Positions 1 to 6,302 of a DNA stretch of 6,330 bases are shown piece after piece (the first letter of the stretch is position 1; every line of letters begins with the position of its first letter). The stretch comes from Candidatus Sodaliphilus fimicaballi. GTDB taxonomy: Bacteria; Bacteroidota; Bacteroidia; Bacteroidales; Muribaculaceae. The notes beneath the pieces are model-generated. The model was not told the DNA's origin and searched no databases. It worked only from the letters and a program-made list of their open reading frames with translations. The translations under genes were made by a program, and so were the position numbers. Location of the stretch: positions 1 through 6,330 of the forward strand of contig JAGHTV010000060.1 in the NCBI GenBank assembly GCA_018065165.1, in the 5' to 3' direction.

Positions 1-60
1 TTTGTCAAGAAATTATTCTAATTATTTTAATTTCTGTAAATCAATGGTATAGGAGGAAGA

Positions 61-95
61 AATAAAAAAGCCTCGCTACGGGTGTAGCAAGGCTT
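61..95 (-). terminator. Rho-independent terminator of the acyl-CoA ligase gene
   Basis: Arms at 68-79 and 84-95 form a 12-bp stem around a 4-nt loop. Reading leftward, the stem is followed by six T (64-69, the first two inside the stem), then A and TT. The pair 74/89 is C against A on the plus strand but G·U in the minus-strand RNA, so the stem is continuous only in the leftward transcript. This orientation and its place about 50 nt past the ligase stop codon assign it to that gene. Confidence 0.88.
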
Positions 96-106
96 GATAC
101 GGGTTA

Positions 107-144
107 GCGACGATGTTGTCGCCATATATCTCAAGTGTAGAGAT
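107..144 (-). other. Two small hairpins in the 3' untranslated region of the ligase mRNA
   Basis: Between the ligase stop codon and the terminator there are two short dyads. One is GCGAC/GTCGC (107-111 with 118-122, 6-nt loop). The other is ATCTC/GAGAT (128-132 with 140-144, 7-nt loop), which touches the last base of the stop codon. With the terminator they make three hairpins in a row at the RNA 3' end. Protection of the 3' end is possible, but both stems are only 5 bp and may be chance. Confidence 0.3.
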
Positions 145-1976
145 TAGTCTTTTTTCTTCTTGTGGAAGTCGGCATTGTACATTGCGTCGATGAGCGGAGC
201 ATATCGCTTGTTGATAACAGAGCGACGCACCTTGAGGGTGTTGGTCAACTCACCTGTTGACATTGAGAAGTCGCGAGGCAAAATGACGAACTTCTTGATT
301 TGCTCATATGATGCCATGTCCTTCTGGTAGTCGTTGATGCGACCTTCAAGCATCTTATGGAGTTGTGCATTGTTAACCAACTCTGTTATGTCTTTGTACT
401 CAATCTTGTTCTTTTGAGCAAAAGCCTTGATTTCGTCAAAGTTGGGGACGATAAGAGCCGAAACATACTTGCGGCAGTCGCCTATGATAACAACCTGCTC
501 TATATACTTGTCTTGTGTAAGAAGTGTCTCAAGTACCTGGGGAGCGATATACTTACCGTTGCTGGTCTTGAACAAGTCCTTAATGCGGTCGGTAAGAGCA
601 ATTTGTCCCTTCTCGTTAATCTCGCCACAGTCGCCGGTGTGCAACCATCCGTCAGGCTCAAGAACACGGGCAGTCTCCTCGGGTTTATTAAAGTAACCTT
701 GCATCACCATCTTGCTACGAACAAGGATTTCGTTATTCTCTCCTATCTTGACCTCCCAACCAGGAATACAAGTACCTACAGTTCCCAGACTCCAGCCTTC
801 GTCCTCATAACAGCTAACGGTTGCTGTTGTCTCGCTAAGGCCGTAGCCCACAACAATATTGATACCTACTGTGTGCAGGAACTCGGTAATACGGTCGCTC
901 ATCATCGCACCTGCCACAGGGAAGAGGTTGTGATTCTCAATACCCACGGCTGCACGCACCTTCTTGAACACCTTGTCCTCGAAGAACTGATATTGCTTCT
1001 CAATGAGCATGGGCACCTTGCGGCCATTGCGCTTGTACTTGAGGTTGCGAGTGCGACCCACTGCAAGAGCACGCTTGATGAGCACCTTGAGCACGGGAGA
1101 AGCCGAGTTGAAGTTGTCGTTGACTGCTGTATATACCTTTTCCCAGAAACGGGGAACGCTACACATACAAGTGGGCTTAATCTCAGACACTGCAGTAGCG
1201 ATATCCTTGGGGTTGAGGTTGATGGCCACACGCACACCATTGGTAAGGCAATACATGGTCCAACCCAACTCGAAGATATGGCTAAATGGCAAGAAACTGA
1301 GAGAGAGGTCGGTCTCATCGTTTACATAGATGCGCTGACCATGGGCCCACATACACGCATTGAAGTTGCTGTGATCGAGCATTACGCCCTTGGGCTCGCC
1401 TGTTGTACCCGATGTATAGATGAGATACATGAGGTCGTCTTCAACGCCATCTTCCTCGCGTTGCTTAAGAGCGGCCAGTTGCTCGTCGCTCAAGTTGTCG
1501 CCCGTAGCCAGGAACTGCTCCCAAGACAGGGTCTTGTCATCGTCGGCAGCAATATTTACTGTAGAATTGATAGTAACCACCTGCTTGAGTGCGGGGCACT
1601 TGGCAAATAGAGTGCGAGACATCTCATAGTGGTTCTGGTCGCCAGTAAAGAGCAGCGTAGCACCCGAGTCGTTGATGATGTGTGCAGCCTCATCTACACT
1701 ACTGGTAGCATAAATGGGCACTGGCACTGCACGGTTGCTAAACGCGCCAAAGTGAGTGATAAGTATCTCGGGGCAATTTTGAGTAAACAGGCAGAAGCGG
1801 TCATGCTCTTGCATGCCAAAGTTGAACATCGCCTTAGCGCAACGGTCAATCAAACTCTTGAAACCATTCCAAGACAACGATGTCCATTCCATTGTCTTGT
1901 AGTCACGGTAACGGAGTGCTTCACGATTGCCATACTTGGCAACGTTGCGAGGTATTAATTGTACAAATTTGTTCAT
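144..1976 (-). CDS. Long-chain fatty acid--CoA ligase (AMP-forming acyl-CoA synthetase)
   Basis: This 610-residue protein belongs to the ANL adenylate-forming family, in the long-chain acyl-CoA synthetase branch (COG1022 type). It is expected to activate a fatty acid with ATP to acyl-AMP and pass it to CoA. Visible motifs, in order: the phosphate-binding loop YTSGTTGEPKG (187-197), GYGLSETTA (378-386), WLHTGD (444-449), the hinge region LTDRIKDLFKTSNGKYIAP (461-479), and the C-terminal TLK with the likely catalytic lysine K582. Length is normal for this branch. There is no signal peptide or membrane segment, so it should be cytosolic or peripheral to the membrane; the tail ends in HKKKKD. The start at 1976 is preceded by a good promoter only about 20 nt away and begins with a typical family N terminus (IPRNVAKYGNREALRY). 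It stands alone, divergent from parE. Chain-length preference and a gene symbol (fadD-like) cannot be decided from sequence. Confidence 0.93.
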   Translation of the reverse strand: MNKFVQLIPRNVAKYGNREALRYRDYKTMEWTSLSWNGFKSLIDRCAKAMFNFGMQEHDRFCLFTQNCPEILITHFGAFSNRAVPVPIYATSSVDEAAHIINDSGATLLFTGDQNHYEMSRTLFAKCPALKQVVTINSTVNIAADDDKTLSWEQFLATGDNLSDEQLAALKQREEDGVEDDLMYLIYTSGTTGEPKGVMLDHSNFNACMWAHGQRIYVNDETDLSLSFLPFSHIFELGWTMYCLTNGVRVAINLNPKDIATAVSEIKPTCMCSVPRFWEKVYTAVNDNFNSASPVLKVLIKRALAVGRTRNLKYKRNGRKVPMLIEKQYQFFEDKVFKKVRAAVGIENHNLFPVAGAMMSDRITEFLHTVGINIVVGYGLSETTATVSCYEDEGWSLGTVGTCIPGWEVKIGENNEILVRSKMVMQGYFNKPEETARVLEPDGWLHTGDCGEINEKGQIALTDRIKDLFKTSNGKYIAPQVLETLLTQDKYIEQVVIIGDCRKYVSALIVPNFDEIKAFAQKNKIEYKDITELVNNAQLHKMLEGRINDYQKDMASYEQIKKFVILPRDFSMSTGELTNTLKVRRSVINKRYAPLIDAMYNADFHKKKKD

Positions 1977-1995
1977 AATCTTGAAATTAATGATA

Positions 1996-2028
1996 CAAAA
2001 TTAATGAAATAAAAGCAAAAAAGACAAA
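1996..2028 (-). promoter_or_regulatory. Bacteroidetes-type promoter for the acyl-CoA ligase
   Basis: On the minus strand TAATTTTG (1996-2003) matches the Bacteroidetes -7 consensus TAnnTTTG exactly. A TTTG (2025-2028) lies 21 bp upstream as the -33 box. The implied start of transcription is near 1988-1990, giving a leader of only about 12-14 nt before the ATG at 1976. The region is AT-rich, so a chance match is possible, but position and orientation fit well. Confidence 0.65.
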
Positions 2029-2122
2029 ATCAGTCCCCCAAAACGCATTATACGCTTTAGTATTAACAACAATTCCATATAAAACGAATACTTTTACACA
2101 TTTTAAGACGACGCTTTACCAG

Positions 2123-2231
2123 CCGTAACTGATTATCTCGCGCAGATTACGGGCAGAACCCGAAGCGGACGCTGCGGGTACAGTGAATCGCTACGCTATC
2201 ACTTGCGTTTTTCTCGACCTAAAAGGCCGAG
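2123..2231. other. Cluster of four short hairpins, unknown function
   Basis: Four dyads follow each other. CCGTAACTG pairs with CAGATTACGG (2123-2131 with 2143-2152, one bulged base). ACCCG/CGGGT encloses AGC/GCT (2158-2179). AGTGA/TCACT lies at 2182-2186 and 2199-2203. CTCGxCCT/AGGxCGAG lies at 2213-2231. None ends in a T-run, so they are not intrinsic terminators. They lie upstream of the parE promoter and so outside its leader. They could be an extragenic repeat, an unrecognised small RNA or a protein-binding zone. Individually the stems are weak. Confidence 0.3.
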
Positions 2232-2240
2232 CACACTGTA

Positions 2241-2262
2241 GTTTGCGTTTGCGTTTGTGTTT
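2241..2262 (+). repeat. Short tandem repeat of GTTTGC, about 3.6 copies
   Basis: The sequence runs GTTTGC GTTTGC GTTTGT GTTT. Each unit carries a TTTG (2242, 2248, 2254), and the last of these is at the right distance to serve as the parE -33 box. The repeat is short and the third copy is imperfect. Confidence 0.6.
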
Positions 2263-2285
2263 TTCGTTAAAAATTCGTATCTTTG
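2254..2285 (+). promoter_or_regulatory. Bacteroidetes-type promoter for parE-coaD
   Basis: TATCTTTG (2278-2285) is an exact match to the -7 consensus TAnnTTTG, and TTTG (2254-2257) lies 20 bp upstream as the -33 box. Transcription should begin near 2290-2293, leaving a leader of about 25 nt that is A-rich and has no Shine-Dalgarno sequence, as is usual in this phylum. Confidence 0.75.
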
Positions 2286-2317
2286 CAGTTTGAGTAAAAA
2301 CAATCGCAAAACCAATA

Positions 2318-4294
2318 ATGGCAGAGGAAAACATTCAGAATATAGAACAGCCACAAAACGGCTTTGACAGCGGTGGCTATGACAAGCTCACAACCCTCAA
2401 ACCGCGCGACCATGTGCGTCAGCGTCCGGGCATGTACATCGGCAAGTTGGGCGATGGTTCACAGGCCGACGATGGTATCTATGTCCTTATCAAGGAGGTT
2501 GTAGACAACAGTATCGATGAGTTCAACACAGGTTATGCTAAACCTCGCATCGACATCGACATTGAGGGTCGCACAGTTACCATACGCGACTATGGCCGCG
2601 GCATACCCCTTGACCAGGTAAAGGATGCATCGAGCAAGATGAATACTGGTGGCAAGTATGACACCAGCAACTACAAGCGCTCGGTGGGCCTTAATGGTGT
2701 GGGTATCAAGGCTGTTAACTTCTTGTCAACATCGTTCTACATTCGCTCGGTACGTGCAGGACAGGCTGCAGCTGTCGAGTATGCCGAGGGCCTTGTAGTG
2801 AACGAGACTGGTGTTATCGCTGCCCAGGAAGGCGAGGAAAATGGCACAATGGTGCGTTTCACGCCCGACCCAACCATCTTCAAGGAGGATTATCAGTTCC
2901 AGGAAGAGATCATCGAGGCTATGGTCAAGAATTATTCTTACCTCAACATTGGCCTCAGCCTCTATCTCAATGGTCGCAAGTATCACTCTCGCTATGGTCT
3001 GCTCGACCTGGTGAAGGATAACATGACCAATGAGCCTCTGTATCCACTCATGCGATTTGTTGATAACGACATTGAGGTTGTTATCACACACGCCAATCAG
3101 GTAGGCGAGGAGTTTTACTCGTTTGTCAACAGTCAGCACACTACACAGGGCGGTACCCACCAGAGTGCATTCCGTGAGGCAATCTCTCGCACTATCAAAG
3201 AGTATTATCAAAAGAACTTTGAGTATAGCGACATTCGCAATGGCATTGTAGCCGCCATCAGCATCAAGGTTGAGGAACCAGTGTTTGAGTCACAGACCAA
3301 GATTAAGCTGGGTAGTACCGTGATGTGGAAGGACGGTCCCACAATATACAAGTTCATCAATGACTTCATCAAGAAGCAACTCGATGACTACCTGCACAAG
3401 ACCCCTGCAACGAGCGACATCATGCTCAAGAAGATACAAGATAGCGAACGCCAACGCAAGGCCATTGCCGGCGTGACCAAGCAGGTGCGTGAGCGTGCCA
3501 AGAAAGCTGCCCTGCACAACGACAAGTTGCGTGACTGTCGCGTACACTTCAGCGATGCTCGTGCACCTAAGGGATATGACTATGACCGCCGCGACGACTC
3601 GTGCATCTTCATCACCGAGGGACTCTCGGCGAGCGGTTCTATCACCAAGATACGCGACGTGGAGACACAGGCTGTGTTCTCGCTGCGCGGTAAACCCCTC
3701 AACACATTTGGCCTCGAGCCCAAGAAGGTTTATACCAACGAGGAGTTTGCCCTGCTGCAGGCTGCTCTCGACATTGACGACGGCATTGACGGACTGCGCT
3801 ACAACAAGGTCATCATCGCCACCGATGCCGATGTCGATGGTATGCACATACGCCTACTGATGCTCACCTACTTCCTGCAGTTCTACCCTGAACTCGTGAA
3901 GACAGGTCACTTGTACATCTTGCAGACTCCCCTATTCCGCGTGCTCAACAAGAAAGAGGCCAAACGCAAGGCACACAAGTCAACCAAGAAGAAAGCCGAG
4001 GAGCAGCGCGTAGAGACCTACTACTGCTACACCGACGAGGAGCGTATCGACGCAATCAACAAGTTGGGCGAGAATGCCGAAATCACACGATTCAAAGGTC
4101 TTGGTGAGATTTCGCCTGAGGAGTTCAAGGACTTCATTGGTCCCGATATGCGTCTCGACCGCGTATCGCTACGCAAAGAAGACTCGGTTAAGGATATGCT
4201 CGCATTCTTCATGGGCAAGAACACCATGGAGCGTCAAAACTTCATCATCGACAACCTGGTAATCGAGGACGATGAAGCCATCACAATCCACTGA
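2318..4294 (+). CDS. parE: DNA topoisomerase IV subunit B (ParE)
   Basis: This is the ATPase and TOPRIM subunit of a type IIA topoisomerase, which works with ParC to unlink daughter chromosomes. The GHKL ATPase domain shows the catalytic E60 and Mg-binding N64 in EVVDNSIDE, DYGRGIP (91-97) and GLNGVGIKAVN (124-134). The transducer domain has the ATP-contacting QTK (326-328). The TOPRIM domain has E434 and the metal-binding DADVDG (503-508), then RFKGLGE (591-597). The RPGMYIGKLGDGS start and the 658-residue length, without a large insert, favour ParE over GyrB. Two oddities: the usual EGDSA reads EGLSA (Leu436), and a lysine-rich stretch (545-566) follows LFRVLNKK. The last 23 nt overlap coaD. 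The partner parC is not in this window. Confidence 0.94.
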   Translation: MAEENIQNIEQPQNGFDSGGYDKLTTLKPRDHVRQRPGMYIGKLGDGSQADDGIYVLIKEVVDNSIDEFNTGYAKPRIDIDIEGRTVTIRDYGRGIPLDQVKDASSKMNTGGKYDTSNYKRSVGLNGVGIKAVNFLSTSFYIRSVRAGQAAAVEYAEGLVVNETGVIAAQEGEENGTMVRFTPDPTIFKEDYQFQEEIIEAMVKNYSYLNIGLSLYLNGRKYHSRYGLLDLVKDNMTNEPLYPLMRFVDNDIEVVITHANQVGEEFYSFVNSQHTTQGGTHQSAFREAISRTIKEYYQKNFEYSDIRNGIVAAISIKVEEPVFESQTKIKLGSTVMWKDGPTIYKFINDFIKKQLDDYLHKTPATSDIMLKKIQDSERQRKAIAGVTKQVRERAKKAALHNDKLRDCRVHFSDARAPKGYDYDRRDDSCIFITEGLSASGSITKIRDVETQAVFSLRGKPLNTFGLEPKKVYTNEEFALLQAALDIDDGIDGLRYNKVIIATDADVDGMHIRLLMLTYFLQFYPELVKTGHLYILQTPLFRVLNKKEAKRKAHKSTKKKAEEQRVETYYCYTDEERIDAINKLGENAEITRFKGLGEISPEEFKDFIGPDMRLDRVSLRKEDSVKDMLAFFMGKNTMERQNFIIDNLVIEDDEAITIH

Positions 4295-4769
4295 TACCAC
4301 CCGAGAGCCCCGCATTGCGCTATTTGCCGGCTCGTTTGACCCGTTCACGCTGGGCCACGAGAACATTGTGCTCCGTGGACTGGAGATTTTCGACAAAGTA
4401 ATCGTGGGCATAGGCATCAACCCCGACAAGCACCCCATGATGAGTGCCGAGGCTCGCAAGCAGTGGATTGAGGCCGTCTTTGCCGATGAACCACGCGTCA
4501 AGGTAATTGCCTACGAAGGCTACACCGTAGATGCTGCCCGTGTACATGGAGCGAAGTTCCTGTTGCGTGGCGTGCGCACAGCGTCCGACTTCGAATATGA
4601 GAAGCATATCGCCGGTGTCAATCGTCGTCTTGCAGGCATCGAGACAGTGCTTATCAACACTCTACCTGAGCTTGAACACATCAGTTCATCGCTGGTGCGT
4701 GAGCGCCTCGCAGCAGGGCAAGACATCAGCGACCTGGTACCAGCCACCGCTCCCATCAACTTGCTATAA
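4272..4769 (+). CDS. coaD: Pantetheine-phosphate adenylyltransferase (CoaD)
   Basis: CoaD transfers AMP from ATP to 4'-phosphopantetheine, giving dephospho-CoA and pyrophosphate, the penultimate step of CoA synthesis in the cytosol. The 165-residue protein carries the class I nucleotidyltransferase signature GSFDPFTLGH (20-29, T/HxGH motif), K53 in NPDKHPM, RGVRTASDFEYE (99-110) with the substrate-binding R99, and SSSLVRE (138-144). Length fits the family. The chosen ATG gives about 13 residues ahead of the usual RIALFAGSFDP core, and no other start codon lies between, so the 23-nt overlap with the end of parE appears real. Translational coupling is likely. No promoter of its own is evident, so it probably depends on the parE promoter. 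The palindromic repeat and IS follow it directly. Confidence 0.95.
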   Translation: MKPSQSTDTTREPRIALFAGSFDPFTLGHENIVLRGLEIFDKVIVGIGINPDKHPMMSAEARKQWIEAVFADEPRVKVIAYEGYTVDAARVHGAKFLLRGVRTASDFEYEKHIAGVNRRLAGIETVLINTLPELEHISSSLVRERLAAGQDISDLVPATAPINLL

Positions 4770-4793
4770 TACAACAACTGCCCCCCAGCGTGT

Positions 4794-4887
4794 AGGGACG
4801 ATACTCCTGTATCGTCCGCAGCGGCCGCAGGACGCTATTATTAACGCGTGTATTACGCTCGTAGAGTGTGCGGACGACACGGGAGTA
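4794..4887. repeat. Palindromic extragenic repeat, interrupted by the insertion sequence
   Basis: The left end contains a perfect 9-bp hairpin, GGACGATAC-tcct-GTATCGTCC (4796-4817). The right end (4869-4887, plus the T at 6330 after the IS) is an inverted copy of 4801-4820 with 18 of 20 bases matching, and would form a similar hairpin if CGTCC follows beyond the window. Between the arms lie GCGGCCGC (4821-4828) and an AT-rich centre. It begins 24 nt past the coaD stop, has no T-run, and is not coding on either strand as far as I can see. It resembles a MITE-like or REP/BIME-like dispersed element, but only one copy is visible here, so its repetitive nature is inferred. Confidence 0.6.
4885..4887. 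repeat. Target site duplication (GTA), left copy
   Basis: GTA directly precedes the left TG end of the insertion sequence and recurs right after its CA end at 6327-6329. Three base pairs is a normal duplication for the IS3 family. A matching duplication implies that both ends arrived in one transposition event. Confidence 0.85.
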
Positions 4888-4911
4888 TGAAGTGAACCCA
4901 AAAAGTTGGAC
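4888..4911 (+). repeat. Left terminal inverted repeat of the IS
   Basis: It pairs with 6303-6326 over 24 bp, with a single difference at the 13th base (A here, G in the complement of the right end). The terminal dinucleotide TG is typical of the family. Confidence 0.93.
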
Positions 4912-4931
4912 ATAACAAAAGAGTTATGTTT
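4908..4931 (+). promoter_or_regulatory. Hairpin covering the orfA start codon
   Basis: ACATAAC (4910-4916) pairs with GTTATGT (4923-4929) around the 6-nt loop AAAAGA, and two G·U pairs can extend it (4908-4909 with 4930-4931). The orfA ATG (4926-4928) lies in the 3' arm. In RNA entering from outside, this would hinder initiation of transposase synthesis. Start-site sequestration is known in other IS elements; here it is inferred from sequence only, and the stem is AT-rich. Confidence 0.4.
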
Positions 4932-5456
4932 TATTCAGTAGAAGAAAAACTCAAGGCTATTAGGATGGTGGAACGAGGCAACTCTGTGAGGCACGTTTCT
5001 GATAGTCTTCATCTCGGTCACCACCAGTTGTATGAATGGATTGCATCATACCGTTTGAAAGGAGTAAAGGGATTAGAAAAGACCCCCGTGGTTCGTATTA
5101 CTTATGAAAAAAAATGCGAAATAGTTCGTGAATATCAAAAAAGCGAACTATCTTTGCCGGAGATAGCCGCAAAATACGGAGTTTCTACGTGCGCCATAAG
5201 CAAATGGGTGCGTAAGGCTGCCAACCAAGGTTTGCAGTCGCTAACCTCCAAACGTGGCGGTGCCAAGTCCAAACCAACAGAGTGCAGACACATGAAGAAT
5301 GTCCCGAATACAGACCTGGAGAAAGAGAACAAGCGTCTTCGTGAAGAGAACGAGCGTCTGAAAATAGAGGTTCTGTTGCTAAAAAAAGTGAAAGCCTTAG
5401 TAGAAGAGAGGGAAGCCCGAAACAGAAAGATTGGGCGTGCGTCATCGAAGAGCTAA
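4926..5456 (+). CDS. IS3-family transposase OrfA (DNA-binding subunit)
   Basis: OrfA is 176 residues, long for IS3 OrfA in general but normal for the IS150 group, which carries two helix-turn-helix units. The first is near 17-41 (GNSVRHVSDSLHLGHHQLYEWI) and the second near 74-97 (ELSLPEIAAKYGVSTCAISKWV). A charged heptad-like segment (LEKENKRLREENERLKIEVL, 131-150) forms the leucine-zipper coiled coil used for dimerisation. OrfA alone usually binds the ends and restrains transposition. A -1 shift at codons 153-154 joins the first 154 residues to the OrfB frame. There is no Shine-Dalgarno sequence, and the start codon is buried in a hairpin. Confidence 0.93.
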   Translation: MFYSVEEKLKAIRMVERGNSVRHVSDSLHLGHHQLYEWIASYRLKGVKGLEKTPVVRITYEKKCEIVREYQKSELSLPEIAAKYGVSTCAISKWVRKAANQGLQSLTSKRGGAKSKPTECRHMKNVPNTDLEKENKRLREENERLKIEVLLLKKVKALVEEREARNRKIGRASSKS

Positions 5457-5459
5457 GGC
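5381..5459 (+). promoter_or_regulatory. Programmed -1 ribosomal frameshift signal between orfA and orfB
   Basis: A run of seven A then G (5381-5388) is read as CTA-AAA-AAA-GTG in the orfA frame; two adjacent AAA lysine codons allow tandem slippage by -1. After a 6-nt spacer comes a perfect 7-bp stem, GCCTTAG (5394-5400) with CTAAGGC (5453-5459), whose 3' arm contains the orfA TAA stop. Nested inside is GCCC(g)AA/TTGGGC (5415-5436). An AGAGG at 5366-5370 lies 10 nt upstream and could act as a stimulatory Shine-Dalgarno-like site. The -1 frame is open from 5345 to the orfB stop, which brackets the A-run. The fused product would be about 453 residues. Confidence 0.8.
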
Positions 5460-5503
5460 GTGACAATAACCAACCGCTTGGCATACTTCTTGATGTCAAG
5501 CAG

Positions 5504-6286
5504 ATGGCGCGAAGCACATTCTACTACCATATATCCAGGATGAAAGATCCTGACAAGTATGCGGTAGCCAGGTCTCTGGTAGCCAAAGTATATCGCGACC
5601 ACAAAGGGCGATATGGTTATAGGAGGATTACATACGAGCTGAGGAACAATTACTCGATACAACTGAACCACAAGACAGTTAAGAAACTTATGGACGAATT
5701 GGGTCTGAAGGCAAAAGCCAAGAAGGTCCGCTACCGTTCGTATAGGGGCGAGGTAGGAACAACAGCGCCAAATATCGTGAACCGAAACTTCCGCTGTGAC
5801 CGTCCGTTCCATAAGGCAGCCACTGATGTGTCACAGATAACAATTGGCGGAGAAAAACTTTACCTGTCTGCCGTTCAGGATATGTTCAACGGAGAAATAC
5901 TAGCGTATTCGCTCTCTGACACACCTAACCTCAAGATGGTAATGGACATGTTGCATGTTATGTACAAGAACGTCGAATCTCATGCCGGTATGACCCTGCA
6001 CTCGGACCAAGGTTGGCACTATCAGCATAGAGCATACCGCAAGAGTCTGGAGAGGCATAGCATCATCCAGAGCATGTCAAGGAAAGGGAACTGCCTTGAC
6101 AATGCAATGATGGAGAACTTTTTCGGCGCGATGAAGAAGGAACTGCTTTACCGTACCAAATACGATTCAATGTCAGCCTTCAAGAAAGACTTGATGGAGT
6201 ACATCGATTACTATAACAAGAAAAGGATAAAGTTGAGGCTTAACGGGCTAAGTCCTGTACAGTATAGGATGGCTCGTAATATATAA
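5504..6286 (+). CDS. IS3-family transposase OrfB (DDE integrase core); made chiefly as OrfAB fusion
   Basis: From the first ATG this is 260 residues. The true product is probably the OrfAB fusion, since the frame is open back through 5387 and encodes family-like sequence (WACVIEELRRDNNQPLGILL) just before this ATG. It has an HTH_21-type region (HKGRYGYRRI, 33-42, to LNHKTVKKLMDELGL, 54-68). It then has an rve/integrase core with catalytic D108 (ATDVSQ), D168 (LHSDQG) and E204 (DNAMMENFF), with 35 residues between the last two, the DD(35)E pattern. The closing segment YIDYYNKKRIKLRLNGLSPVQYR is typical of IS3 transposases. It cuts and joins IS ends in the nucleoid, through a circular intermediate in studied relatives. 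The length and all key residues are intact. Confidence 0.95.
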   Translation: MARSTFYYHISRMKDPDKYAVARSLVAKVYRDHKGRYGYRRITYELRNNYSIQLNHKTVKKLMDELGLKAKAKKVRYRSYRGEVGTTAPNIVNRNFRCDRPFHKAATDVSQITIGGEKLYLSAVQDMFNGEILAYSLSDTPNLKMVMDMLHVMYKNVESHAGMTLHSDQGWHYQHRAYRKSLERHSIIQSMSRKGNCLDNAMMENFFGAMKKELLYRTKYDSMSAFKKDLMEYIDYYNKKRIKLRLNGLSPVQYRMARNI

Positions 6287-6302
6287 CAATAATTATTAAC
6301 CC

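Larger units (their letters stand above)
1977..2317. other. Divergent intergenic region (341 bp) without a convincing gene
   Basis: This gap separates the leftward ligase and rightward parE. It holds one promoter at each edge, an AT-rich half (1977-2105) and a more GC-rich, hairpin-rich half (2106-2235). I looked for a tRNA-like cloverleaf and for small genes and found none. The only short reading frames are too short and lack support. Confidence 0.8.

Noticed and set aside
51..57. AGGAGGA, a perfect Shine-Dalgarno-like sequence
   Set aside because: No start codon follows at a usable distance on the plus strand; the terminator hairpin comes next.
357..1610. Long open frame of 417 codons on the plus strand, opposite the ligase
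   Set aside because: It is the antisense shadow of a clear acyl-CoA ligase. The translation has no recognisable domain and is rich in His, Cys and Leu as expected from complementing the real codons.
2003..2060. Possible 15-codon hydrophobic peptide on the minus strand starting at the ATG near 2048
   Set aside because: Very short, T-rich by composition, overlaps the ligase promoter, and has no supporting signal.
2213..2231. Hairpin CTCG…CGAG as a terminator ahead of parE
   Set aside because: No T-run follows it on either strand in the direction of transcription, and there is no upstream gene on the plus strand to end.
2726..3847. Antisense open frames (161 and 185 codons) opposite parE
   Set aside because: They are in shadow frames of a strongly conserved gene, with no motif, no promoter and no start context of their own.
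4796..4817. Hairpin after coaD as an intrinsic terminator
   Set aside because: The stem is perfect but is followed by GC-rich sequence with no T-run, and its inverted copy at 4869 points to a palindromic repeat instead.
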